Positions 12,921 to 23,900 of a stretch of 64,000 nt of DNA are shown piece by piece. The notes below the pieces were generated by a model that was not told the origin of the DNA, did not search any database, and was given only the letters and a program-made list of their open reading frames with translations. Where the stretch lies: the NCBI GenBank assembly GCA_949752745.1, contig OX457034.1, positions 30,919,544 to 30,983,543 on the forward strand, read 5' to 3'. Source of the DNA: Protula sp. h YS-2021 (lineage: Eukaryota > Annelida > Polychaeta > Sabellida > Serpulidae). The position numbers were made by a program, and so were the translations under genes. Numbering within the stretch: the first letter of the stretch is position 1; every line of letters starts with the position of its first letter.

Positions 12921-13253
12921 GATAGAGAATTGAATTGGATAGAGCATTGGTTGGGTAAGCCGAAGGTCCCGAGTTCGACTCCAGCTCGGGGCGGCATGCA
13001 GGGAATTGACATTTGCTCAAATTGCCTTGGCTAAGCAAATACAGTAGATAAGATCACCTATGAAGGAATTTAAAGTTGACGCCCACTTAGCGTTTCAGCC
13101 ATCACTTAAAAAACATTTTAGAAAGAAGTTAGTTTGGGCATCGTCCAATGACTTTCTTTATTTGAGTTGCCAAAGTCAATAAAATTATTTATTTTTAAAC
13201 GATCAAAAGTTTCAGGGAGTGAACTCTGTAAAAAAAAAAAAAAAAAAAAAAAA
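12921..13253 (+). mobile_element. SINE-like retroposon candidate, copy 1
   Basis: A tRNA-like head at 12921-12996 is followed by about 230 bp of AT-rich body and an uninterrupted run of 24 A. The head contains gagttcgactcc (12971-12982), a good match to the Pol III B box GGTTCGANTCC, preceded by a D-arm-like atagagc and an anticodon-arm-like hairpin. The A box and the T-stem pairing are poor, so this is not a functional tRNA gene. Head, body and A-tail in this order are the plan of a tRNA-derived SINE. Flanking target-site duplications were not found, which keeps the call tentative. The poly-A may instead be an unrelated microsatellite. Confidence 0.5.
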
Positions 13254-13429
13254 CATAGGTTTTGCCTGTAACACTTTGGTCCCTTTTTATTCTATATTGA
13301 TATTGAATGTTTCAAGTCAAACCGTAAACAAGAAGAAAAAAGTGTAAGCAACGCCTGTTTTGAAAGATTTACAATGCAGCAATAAATGTTGCAATCACTC
13401 ACTTTTTCCCACACCACAATCCAATTCAG

Positions 13430-13740
13430 ATGGGAAGGTATGTAGTTTATAAACAGGCTCGAGCATCCATACAGATAGTGCTGTGCAGGTTATGGCAGTA
13501 ATACAGTTGGCTGAAAGTTGGCTCGGGAGTGCGAGGGCGTAAGCGTTCCGGTGTTCTTCGGGACCCGGTGGATCGAGCTGGAACTCGGCTGTAGAAAGGC
13601 GAAAGGCGGCGTAAAACCCGCCCGGTATGCCGAAGCCCCGCCACTGACCAATGCACACTGTGGTTGATCATTGACGGTGGCTGGGGTGGCCGTATATACG
13701 TCAGGCTTCTGGCAGCAAGCCATAATATATATCCTGCACT
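13430..13740 (+). promoter_or_regulatory. GC-rich, CpG-containing core with promoter-like motifs
   Basis: This stretch stands out from the AT-rich array by its GC content and CpG dinucleotides. Motifs seen in order on the plus strand are CCGCCC (13618-13623, a GC box on the minus strand), CCCCGCC (13636-13642), CCAAT (13648-13652), TATATA (13693-13698), TACGTCA (13697-13703, CRE-like) and a second TATATAT (13726-13732). The spacing of CCAAT to TATA is plausible for a Pol II promoter reading rightward, but such motifs are short and can occur by chance. Overlapping minus-strand ORFs of 84-87 codons across 13395-13744 are probably a by-product of the low stop-codon density in GC-rich DNA. No known gene is recognised. 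Confidence 0.3.
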
Positions 13741-14676
13741 GCACGCTTCACTTTTTGTTTTTTTTTTACCTTTGATTATGTTTTATTTTATCCAAGAGGT
13801 AGGTTATTGTTTCTACTTCATACAAAACTTATGCAAGATTTAATCATATTTTATTGCTGGTGCATGCACATAGAAGGCTCTAGAATATGCACAACAGTAT
13901 TCCACACTCCTCTAGTATCGCTTGTTCAATGCTCTTTCAATCCAACTGGACAATCAAAAGCTGTGCGTCTCACACTTCTTGATCTCTCTCACACTGCTTG
14001 ATCTCTTCAATCATGGCATTCTACCTACGTCAGTTGCAGAGTTACTTCGGGATTGAAGGCACAGAGTACGATCGTTGTACCTTACTAAGATCGAGGATGT
14101 ATATTCAGACACCGTAATATCATACTGAATTTTACTTCAGGTTTTAAACAAATATTAAGTAGTCTTAAAACTGTTTGATTTTACATACACCGTTTATAAG
14201 AGAATGACATTGAAGCATTAACTTTGGCCATTTTTTCTATCTTAAACCATTTCAAAGAGAATAAAATACTCAGACAAAAGTACAGATGCTCAATAATCTT
14301 TCAGATCAAGGCAGATCGATGAACTTTCTAAAATACATAAACCTATTTTATTGCTAAACATTAAAATATCTGCAATAAAGAAAATTTTAATGGTTATAAA
14401 AGTAAGATTGTAATGTGTGGATAAGTTTGTACAGTGTAGCTAAAGTGAAAAGGTGGTAGTAGAATTTGCAAAGTGGGGATACCTGCTTGACCTCTTCCGA
14501 GGATCATAATTTTAAAACTGATCTATGTGAAAATAAAAGAAGAAAGTTAATTTTCCTTGGAAAATAATAAAAAGTCAAATATATTGTACTTGCGATTGAA
14601 GAAAAATGGGCACGGTTGGGGAGAGGAAGAGCAAAGGAAGACGGATGTATGTAAATGTCTTGAGTAATAATGTGAA
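13741..14676. repeat. AT-rich tail of long-unit insert, copy 1
   Basis: About 940 bp of unique-to-long-unit sequence to the right junction. It begins with a T-run after 13759 that is 10 T here and in the fourth copy but 8 T in the other two. It contains a second TACGTCA (14026-14032). A plus-strand ORF (13807-14001 here) extends upstream to 111 codons in the copies with 8 T, so its length depends on the T-run. I see no RNA gene or terminal repeat here. Confidence 0.6.
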
Positions 14677-16018
14677 ATAGTGAAAGTGGTTAATTTGGTG
14701 GATAGGTTAAATTTTGAAAGTGGAATATCTTTAAAAGTATTGGTGATAGAGAGACGGGGATTTGACGAGGTGATATGGCGAATATGAATTATGTATGATC
14801 CAGTAGTGTTTTTAGGCCATTCTGAGCCCTTTAAATTGCACTTTTACAAAGGCAAAGTTTTCTACAGGCGAGTGTTAAATGAATGGTTTTAAGAACAGCG
14901 AGATAGTTTTTTTATAAATAGATTTGTCTATTTCTTAGTGATTGGATGAATGATCAGATCAGTCCTGGAAAAAACTTCACAATAACTATGTAACTGTTTG
15001 ATATATTTTTTTAAAGTAAACCTTTGTAACCATATACATCCTTCATGTTACCAGTTACCAATACAAATATATGTAATGTAAGAAGCTACTAAATTTCAAC
15101 TTACAATTTAGATGTTTTCAGCATTTTATTTACAGTAGACTTTGTAAACCTAAATAATTAAAATGTACTTCTATTTCCAGCCGAGTGTGAGATGTGAGAA
15201 ATAATTCTGGGGTTACGGTATATACCGCCAACAACTGGAAAAATAAAAATAAATCAAGGGGTAATGTCATTGAATGTGTGATTTGTTTTAAGAACTACAA
15301 AAAGATGTATGTATTCCATAGGTAAAAATTGTAATTTATTTCTGCATACAAACAATATGTATTTGCACCAATTATCAACTCTAAAGAAATCAGGTATTAC
15401 ACATATACCACCGACAAAAATGAAAATCCTGTGACTTTCTCAGTGAATTTGTGATATGGTTCAAGAGTTAGAAAGGAATGTATGTATACCTTTAGTAAAA
15501 TTTGAACTTTATTTCTGGATACAAGCAATCGGTAGCTGCAACAAGTATCAACAGAAACAAATCACCAGAAAACATTGATGTAAAAATTCAAAGGTCCAGT
15601 ACATAATACGGCATATCCTCGTCTCGGACATTTGTCGTTGTCATGTATCTGCGCCGTATGTCGAATTATGCTGATACAGTTGACGCCCCACTCTAGCGCT
15701 ATTACTCTTATATTTATGACTTCCTTAAAATCTAAGCGGTTATTGTTGCAAGATCAAAGATTTCAATTTAGTTCGTTCGTTGCATAGACTGCACATCCTA
15801 GCTTTTATTTTAGTGTTAATGCATGTTTAACTGGCCAGTCGTTAACTGGTCAACCGTCAATGATGGATAATGGATTTACAGACATGTCTTGTTATATTTT
15901 CCATGTTGATCAAACCAACACAGGTTAAACAAGACCCAAACAGTCTGAGAAATCTGATAGATTCACAGCAGGTTATATACAATTCCAGTGACATTGAAAA
16001 ATGGTGTGTAAAATTACT

Positions 16019-16347
16019 GATAGAGAATTGAATTGGATAGAGCATTGGTTCGGTAAGCCGAAGGTCCCGAGTTCGACTCCAGCTCGGGGCGGCATGCAGG
16101 GAATTGACATTTGCTCAAATTGCCTTGGCTAAGCAAATACAGTAGATAAGATCACCTATGAAGGAATTTAAAGTTGACGCCCACTTAGCGTTTCAGCCAT
16201 CCCTTAAAAAACATTTTAGAAAGAAGTTAGTTTGGGCATCGTCCAATGACTTTCTTTATTTGAGTTGCCAAAGTCAATAAAATTATTTATTTTTAAACGA
16301 TCAAAAGTTTCAGGGAGTGAACTCTGTAAAAAAAAAAAAAAAAAAAA
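16019..16347 (+). mobile_element. SINE-like retroposon candidate, copy 2
   Basis: tRNA-like head (16019-16094) with the same intact B-box-like motif as copy 1, and an anticodon-arm-like hairpin in which ttcgg can pair with ccgaa. Body and a pure run of 20 A follow. The better hairpin here compared with copies 1 and 4 suggests this base state may be the older one. Confidence 0.5.
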
Positions 16348-16523
16348 CATAGGTTTTGCCTGTAACACTTTGGTCCCTTTTTATTCTATATTGATATTGA
16401 ATGTTTCAAGTCAAACCGTAAACAAGAAGAAAAAAGTGTAAGCAACGCCTGTTTTGAAAGATTTACAATGCAGCAATAAATGTTGCAATCACTCACTTTT
16501 TCCCACACCACAATCCAATTCAG

Positions 16524-16834
16524 ATGGGAAGGTATGTAGTTTATAAACAGGCTCGAGCATCCATACAGATAGTGCTGTGCAGGTTATGGCAGTAATACAG
16601 TTGGCTGAAAGTTGGCTCGGGAGTGCGAGGGCGTAAGCGTTCCGGTGTTCTTCGGGACCCGGTGGATCGAGCTGGAACTCGGCTGTAGAAAGGCGAAAGG
16701 CGGCGTAAAACCCGCCCGGTATGCCGAAGCCCCGCCACTGACCAATGCACACTGTGGTTGATCATTGACGGTGGCTGGGGTGGCCGTATATACGTCAGGC
16801 TTCTGGCAGCAAGCCATAATATATATCCTGCACT
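16524..16834 (+). promoter_or_regulatory. GC-rich promoter-like core, copy 2
   Basis: Same GC-box, CCAAT, TATA-like and CRE-like motifs as in copy 1, unchanged by eye. Conservation among long copies is as expected from array homogenisation and is not in itself evidence of function. Confidence 0.28.
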
Positions 16835-17948
16835 GCACGCTTCACTTTTTGTTTTTTTTACCTTTGATTATGTTTTATTTTATCCAAGAGGTAGGTTATT
16901 GTTTCTACTTCATACAAAACTTATGCAAGATTTAATCATATTTTATTGCTGGTGCATGCACATAGAAGGCTCTAGAATATGCACAACAGTATTCCACACT
17001 CCTCTAGTATCGCTTGTTCAATGCTCTTTCAATCCAACTGGACAATCAAAAGCTGTGCGTCTCACACTTCTTGATCTCTCTCACACTGCTTGATCTCTTC
17101 AATCATGGCATTCTACCTACGTCAGTTGCAGAGTTACTTCGGGATTGAAGGCACAGAGTACGATCGTTGTACCTTACTAAGATCGAGGATGTATATTCAG
17201 ACACCGTAATATCATACTGAATTTTACTTCAGGTTTTAAACAAGTATTAAGTAGTCTTAAAACTGTTTGATTTTACATACACCGTTTATAAGAGAATGAC
17301 ATTGAATCATTAACTTTGGCCATTTTTTTTTCTATCTTAAACCATTTCAAAGAGAATAAAATACTCAGACAAAAGTACAGATGCTCAATAATCTTTCAGA
17401 TCAAGGCAGATCGATGAACTTTCTAAAATACATAAACCTACTTTATTGCTAAACATTAAAATATCTGCAATAAAGAAAATTTTAATGGTTATAAAAGTAA
17501 GATTGTAATGTGTGGATAAGTTTGTACAGTGTAGCTAAAGTGAAAAGGTGGTAGTAGAATTTGCAAAGTGGGGATACCTGCTTGACCTCTTCCGAGGATC
17601 ATAATTTTAAAACTGATCTATGTGAAAATAAAAGAAGAAAGTTAATTTTCCTTGGAAAATAATAAAAAGTCAAATATATTGTACTTGCGATTGAAGAAAA
17701 ATGGGCACGGTTGGGGAGAGGAAGAGCAAAGGAAGACGGATGTATGTAAATGTCTTGAGTAATAATGTGAAATAGTGAAAGTGGTTAATTTGGTGGATAG
17801 GTTAAATTTTGAAAGTGGAATATCTTTAAAAGTATTGGTGATAGAGAGACGGGGATTTGACGAGGTGATATGGCGAATATGAATTATGTATGATCCAGTA
17901 GTGTTTTTAGGCCATTCTGAGCCCTTTAAATTGCACTTTTACAAAGGC

Positions 17949-20900
17949 AAAGTTTTCTACAGGCGAGTGTTAAATGAATGGTTTTAAGAACAGCGAGATA
18001 GTTTTTTTATAAATAGATTTGTCTATTTCTTAGTGATTGGATGAATGATCAGATCAGTCCTGGAAAAAACTTCACAATAACTATGTAACTGTTTGATATA
18101 TTTTTTTAAAGTAAACCTTTGTAACCATATACATCCTTCATGTTACCAGTTACCAATACAAATATATGTAATGTAAGAAGCTACTAAATTTCAACTTACA
18201 ATTTAGATGTTTTCAGCATTTTATTTACAGTAGACTTTGTAAACCTAAATAATTAAAATGTACTTCTATTTCCAGCCGAGTGTGAGATGTGAGAAATAAT
18301 TCTGGGGTTACGGTATATACCGCCAACAACTGGAAAAATAAAAATAAATCAAGGGGTAATGTCATTGAATGTGTGATTTGTTTTAAGAACTACAAAAAGA
18401 TGTATGTATTCCATAGGTAAAAATTGTAATTTATTTCTGCATACAAACAATATGTATTTGCACCAATTATCAACTCTAAAGAAATCAGGTATTACACATA
18501 TACCACCGACAAAAATGAAAATCCTGTGACTTTCTCAGTGAATTTGTGATATGGTTCAAGAGTTAGAAAGGAATGTATGTATACCTTTAGTAAAATTTGA
18601 ACTTTATTTCTGGATACAAGCAATCGGTAGCTGCAACAAGTATCAACAGAAACAAATCACCAGAAAACATTGATGTAAAAATTCAAAGGTCCAGTACATA
18701 ATACGGCATATCCTCGTCTCGGACATTTGTCGTTGTCATGTATCTGCGCCGTATGTCGAATTATGCTGACACAGTTGACGCCCCACTCTAGCGCTATTAC
18801 TCTTATATTTATGACTTCCTTAAAATCTAAGCGGTTATTGTTGCAAGATCAAAGATTTCAATTTAGTTCGTTCGTTGCATAGACTGCACATCCTAGCTTT
18901 TATTTTAGTGTTAATGCATGTTTAACTGGCCAGTCGTTAACTGGTCAACCGTCAATGATGGATAATGGATTTACAGACATGTCTTGTTATATTTTCCATG
19001 TTGATCAAACCAACACAGGTTAAACAAGACCCAAACAGTCTGAGAAATCTGATAGATTCACAGCAGGTTATATACAAATAGTGAAAATGGTTAATTTGGT
19101 GGATACGTTAAATTTTGAAAGTGGAATATCTTTAAAAGTATTGGTGATAGAGAGACGGGGATTTGACGAGGTGATATGGCGAATATGAATTATGTATGAT
19201 CCAGTAGTGTTTTTAGGCCATTCTGAGCCCTTTAAATTGCACTTTTACAAAGGCAAAGTTTTCTACAGGCGAGTGTTAAATGAATGGTTTTAAGAACAGC
19301 GAGATAGTTTTTTTATAAATAGATTTGTCTATTTCTTAGTGATTGGATGAATGATCAGATCAGTCCTGGAAAAAACTTCACAATAACTATGTAACTGTTT
19401 GATATATTTTTTTAAAGTAAACCTTTGTAACCATATACATCCTTCATGTTACCAGTTACCAATACAAATATATGTAATGTAAGAAGCTACTAAATTTCAA
19501 CTTACAATTTAGATGTTTTCAGCATTTTATTTACAGTAGACTTTGTAAACCTAAATAATTAAAATGTACTTCTATTTCCAGCCGAGTGTGAGATGTGAGA
19601 AATAATTCTGGGGTTACGGTATATACCGCCAACAACTGGAAAAATAAAAATAAATCAAGGGGTAATGTCATTGAATGTGTGATTTGTTTTAAGAACTACA
19701 AAAAGATGTATGTATTCCATAGGTAAAAATTGTAATTTATTTCTGCATACAAACAATATGTATTTGCACCAATTATCAACTCTAAAGAAATCAGGTATTA
19801 CACATATACCACCGACAAAAATGAAAATCCTGTGACTTTCTCAGTGAATTTGTGATATGGTTCAAGAGTTAGAAAGGAATGTATGTATACCTTTAGTAAA
19901 ATTTGAACTTTATTTCTGGATACAAGCAATCGGTAGCTGCAACAAGTATCAACAGAAACAAATCACCAGAAAACATTGATGTAAAAATTCAAAGGTCCAG
20001 TACATAATACGGCATATCCTCGTCTCGGACATTTGTCGTTGTCATGTATCTGCGCCGTATGTCGAATTATGCTGACACAGTTGACGCCCCACTCTAGCGC
20101 TATTACTCTTATATTTATGACTTCCTTAAAATCTAAGCGGTTATTGTTGCAAGATCAAAGATTTCAATTTAGTTCGTTCGTTGCATAGACTGCACATCCT
20201 AGCTTTTATTTTAGTGTTAATGCATGTTTAACTGGCCAGTCGTTAACTGGTCAACCGTCAATGATGGATAATGGATTTACAGACATGTCTTGTTATATTT
20301 TCCATGTTGATCAAACCAACACAGGTTAAACAAGACCCAAACAGTCTGAGAAATCTGATAGATTCACAGCAGGTTATATACAAATAGTGAAAATGGTTAA
20401 TTTGGTGGATACGTTAAATTTTGAAAGTGGAATATCTTTAAAAGTATTGGTGATAGAGAGACGGGGATTTGACGAGGTGATATGGCGAATATGAATTATG
20501 TATGATCCAGTAGTGTTTTTAGGCCATTCTGAGCCCTTTAAATTGCACTTTTACAAAGGCAAAGTTTTCTACAGGCGAGTGTTAAATGAATGGTTTTAAG
20601 AACAGCGAGATAGTTTTTTTATAAATAGATTTGTCTATTTCTTAGTGATTGGATGAATGATCAGATCAGTCCTGGAAAAAACTTCACAATAACTATGTAA
20701 CTGTTTGATATATTTTTTTAAAGTAAACCTTTGTAACCATATACATCCTTCATGTTACCAGTTACCAATACAAATATATGTAATGTAAGAAGCTACTAAA
20801 TTTCAACTTACAATTTAGATGTTTTCAGCATTTTATTTACAGTAGACTTTGTAAACCTAAATAATTAAAATGTACTTCTATTTCCAGCCGAGTGTGAGAT

Positions 20901-23900
20901 GTGAGAAATAATTCTGGGGTTACGGTATATACCGCCAACAACTGGAAAAATAAAAATAAATCAAGGGGTAATGTCATTGAATGTGTGATTTGTTTTAAGA
21001 ACTACAAAAAGATGTATGTATTCCATAGGTAAAAATTGTAATTTATTTCTGCATACAAACAATATGTATTTGCACCAATTATCAACTCTAAAGAAATCAG
21101 GTATTACACATATACCACCGACAAAAATGAAAATCCTGTGACTTTCTCAGTGAATTTGTGATATGGTTCAAGAGTTAGAAAGGAATGTATGTATACCTTT
21201 AGTAAAATTTGAACTTTATTTCTGGATACAAGCAATCGGTAGCTGCAACAAGTATCAACAGAAACAAATCACCAGAAAACATTGATGTAAAAATTCAAAG
21301 GTCCAGTACATAATACGGCATATCCTCGTCTCGGACATTTGTCGTTGTCATGTATCTGCGCCGTATGTCGAATTATGCTGACACAGTTGACGCCCCACTC
21401 TAGCGCTATTACTCTTATATTTATGACTTCCTTAAAATCTAAGCGGTTATTGTTGCAAGATCAAAGATTTCAATTTAGTTCGTTCGTTGCATAGACTGCA
21501 CATCCTAGCTTTTATTTTAGTGTTAATGCATGTTTAACTGGCCAGTCGTTAACTGGTCAACCGTCAATGATGGATAATGGATTTACAGACATGTCTTGTT
21601 ATATTTTCCATGTTGATCAAACCAACACAGGTTAAACAAGACCCAAACAGTCTGAGAAATCTGATAGATTCACAGCAGGTTATATACAAATAGTGAAAAT
21701 GGTTAATTTGGTGGATACGTTAAATTTTGAAAGTGGAATATCTTTAAAAGTATTGGTGATAGAGAGACGGGGATTTGACGAGGTGATATGGCGAATATGA
21801 ATTATGTATGATCCAGTAGTGTTTTTAGGCCATTCTGAGCCCTTTAAATTGCACTTTTACAAAGGCAAAGTTTTCTACAGGCGAGTGTTAAATGAATGGT
21901 TTTAAGAACAGCGAGATAGTTTTTTTATAAATAGATTTGTCTATTTCTTAGTGATTGGATGAATGATCAGATCAGTCCTGGAAAAAACTTCACAATAACT
22001 ATGTAACTGTTTGATATATTTTTTTAAAGTAAACCTTTGTAACCATATACATCCTTCATGTTACCAGTTACCAATACAAATATATGTAATGTAAGAAGCT
22101 ACTAAATTTCAACTTACAATTTAGATGTTTTCAGCATTTTATTTACAGTAGACTTTGTAAACCTAAATAATTAAAATGTACTTCTATTTCCAGCCGAGTG
22201 TGAGATGTGAGAAATAATTCTGGGGTTACGGTATATACCGCCAACAACTGGAAAAATAAAAATAAATCAAGGGGTAATGTCATTGAATGTGTGATTTGTT
22301 TTAAGAACTACAAAAAGATGTATGTATTCCATAGGTAAAAATTGTAATTTATTTCTGCATACAAACAATATGTATTTGCACCAATTATCAACTCTAAAGA
22401 AATCAGGTATTACACATATACCACCGACAAAAATGAAAATCCTGTGACTTTCTCAGTGAATTTGTGATATGGTTCAAGAGTTAGAAAGGAATGTATGTAT
22501 ACCTTTAGTAAAATTTGAACTTTATTTCTGGATACAAGCAATCGGTAGCTGCAACAAGTATCAACAGAAACAAATCACCAGAAAACATTGATGTAAAAAT
22601 TCAAAGGTCCAGTACATAATACGGCATATCCTCGTCTCGGACATTTGTCGTTGTCATGTATCTGCGCCGTATGTCGAATTATGCTGACACAGTTGACGCC
22701 CCACTCTAGCGCTATTACTCTTATATTTATGACTTCCTTAAAATCTAAGCGGTTATTGTTGCAAGATCAAAGATTTCAATTTAGTTCGTTCGTTGCATAG
22801 ACTGCACATCCTAGCTTTTATTTTAGTGTTAATGCATGTTTAACTGGCCAGTCGTTAACTGGTCAACCGTCAATGATGGATAATGGATTTACAGACATGT
22901 CTTGTTATATTTTCCATGTTGATCAAACCAACACAGGTTAAACAAGACCCAAACAGTCTGAGAAATCTGATAGATTCACAGCAGGTTATATACAAATAGT
23001 GAAAATGGTTAATTTGGTGGATACGTTAAATTTTGAAAGTGGAATATCTTTAAAAGTATTGGTGATAGAGAGACGGGGATTTGACGAGGTGATATGGCGA
23101 ATATGAATTATGTATGATCCAGTAGTGTTTTTAGGCCATTCTGAGCCCTTTAAATTGCACTTTTACAAAGGCAAAGTTTTCTACAGGCGAGTGTTAAATG
23201 AATGGTTTTAAGAACAGCGAGATAGTTTTTTTATAAATAGATTTGTCTATTTCTTAGTGATTGGATGAATGATCAGATCAGTCCTGGAAAAAACTTCACA
23301 ATAACTATGTAACTGTTTGATATATTTTTTTAAAGTAAACCTTTGTAACCATATACATCCTTCATGTTACCAGTTACCAATACAAATATATGTAATGTAA
23401 GAAGCTACTAAATTTCAACTTACAATTTAGATGTTTTCAGCATTTTATTTACAGTAGACTTTGTAAACCTAAATAATTAAAATGTACTTCTATTTCCAGC
23501 CGAGTGTGAGATGTGAGAAATAATTCTGGGGTTACGGTATATACCGCCAACAACTGGAAAAATAAAAATAAATCAAGGGGTAATGTCATTGAATGTGTGA
23601 TTTGTTTTAAGAACTACAAAAAGATGTATGTATTCCATAGGTAAAAATTGTAATTTATTTCTGCATACAAACAATATGTATTTGCACCAATTATCAACTC
23701 TAAAGAAATCAGGTATTACACATATACCACCGACAAAAATGAAAATCCTGTGACTTTCTCAGTGAATTTGTGATATGGTTCAAGAGTTAGAAAGGAATGT
23801 ATGTATACCTTTAGTAAAATTTGAACTTTATTTCTGGATACAAGCAATCGGTAGCTGCAACAAGTATCAACAGAAACAAATCACCAGAAAACATTGATGT

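Larger units (their letters stand above)
12885..14676. repeat. Long-unit-specific insert, copy 1 (1792 bp)
   Basis: Extra DNA absent from short units, placed after the shared bases ggttatatacaa and before atagtgaaa. In order it holds a tRNA-like sequence (12921-12996), an AT-rich body, a run of 24 A (13230-13253), AT-rich DNA, a GC-rich core (about 13430-13740), a T-run, and an AT-rich tail to the right junction. The edges share only the two bases aa, so there is no clear target-site duplication and no terminal inverted repeat. Several overlapping ORFs of 62-87 codons lie in it on the minus strand and one of 64 codons on the plus strand; none resembles a protein I recognise. It is either an insertion into one unit that then spread, or ancestral DNA lost from the short type. 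Confidence 0.9.
11756..14853. repeat. Long satellite unit 10 (3098 bp)
   Basis: A normal unit in its first 1129 bp and last 177 bp, interrupted by 1792 bp (12885-14676). It is the first unit with the G variant (12735), and it has A for T at 11964, a change shared with units 39, 43 and 44. After the insert, two bases differ from every short unit: G at 14686 and G at 14705. These two differences are present in all four long units, so they are linked to the insert. Confidence 0.95.
15983..17771. repeat. Long-unit-specific insert, copy 2 (1789 bp)
   Basis: Same order of parts as the first copy: tRNA-like head, AT-rich body, A-run (16328-16347), GC-rich core (about 16524-16834), T-run and AT-rich tail. 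The 8-T run opens a plus-strand reading frame of 111 codons (16758-17093), shared with the third copy but broken in the first and fourth. It shows no recognisable domain. Confidence 0.9.
14854..17948. repeat. Long satellite unit 11 (3095 bp)
   Basis: Directly follows unit 10, giving the only tandem pair of long units in the window. The insert spans 15983-17771 (1789 bp). Differences from unit 10 include cggtaagc for gggtaagc in the tRNA-like head, catccctt for catcactt in the body, 20 rather than 24 A, 8 rather than 10 T after the GC-rich core, and caagtatt for caaatatt near 17243. It also has a private T for C at 15675 in the satellite part. Confidence 0.95.

Noticed and set aside
12759..12947. 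62-codon minus-strand ORF repeated at 15857, 41154 and 59923
   Set aside because: It spans the satellite/insert junction and occurs only in long units; identical in all four because the DNA is homogenised. Composition is that of translated AT-rich non-coding DNA, with no domain.
12921..12996. Functional tRNA gene
   Set aside because: The T-stem does not pair, the A box is degenerate, and the anticodon loop lacks the invariant T before the anticodon. Best read as a decayed tRNA-derived head.
12755..13678. 12-base match in inverted orientation between unit (accgtcaatgat) and insert (atcattgacggt)
   Set aside because: One such match is not improbable between sequences of this size and it does not extend.
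13395..13744. Three overlapping minus-strand ORFs (87, 74, 84 codons) in the GC-rich core of each long unit
   Set aside because: Three frames are open over the same bases, one is shortened in copy 4, and none gives a recognisable protein. Low stop density in GC-rich DNA explains them.
16758..17093. 111-codon plus-strand ORF, also at 42055-42390
   Set aside because: Open only in copies with 8 T in the T-run; copies with 10 T are frameshifted to 64 codons. No recognisable domain or conserved start context.
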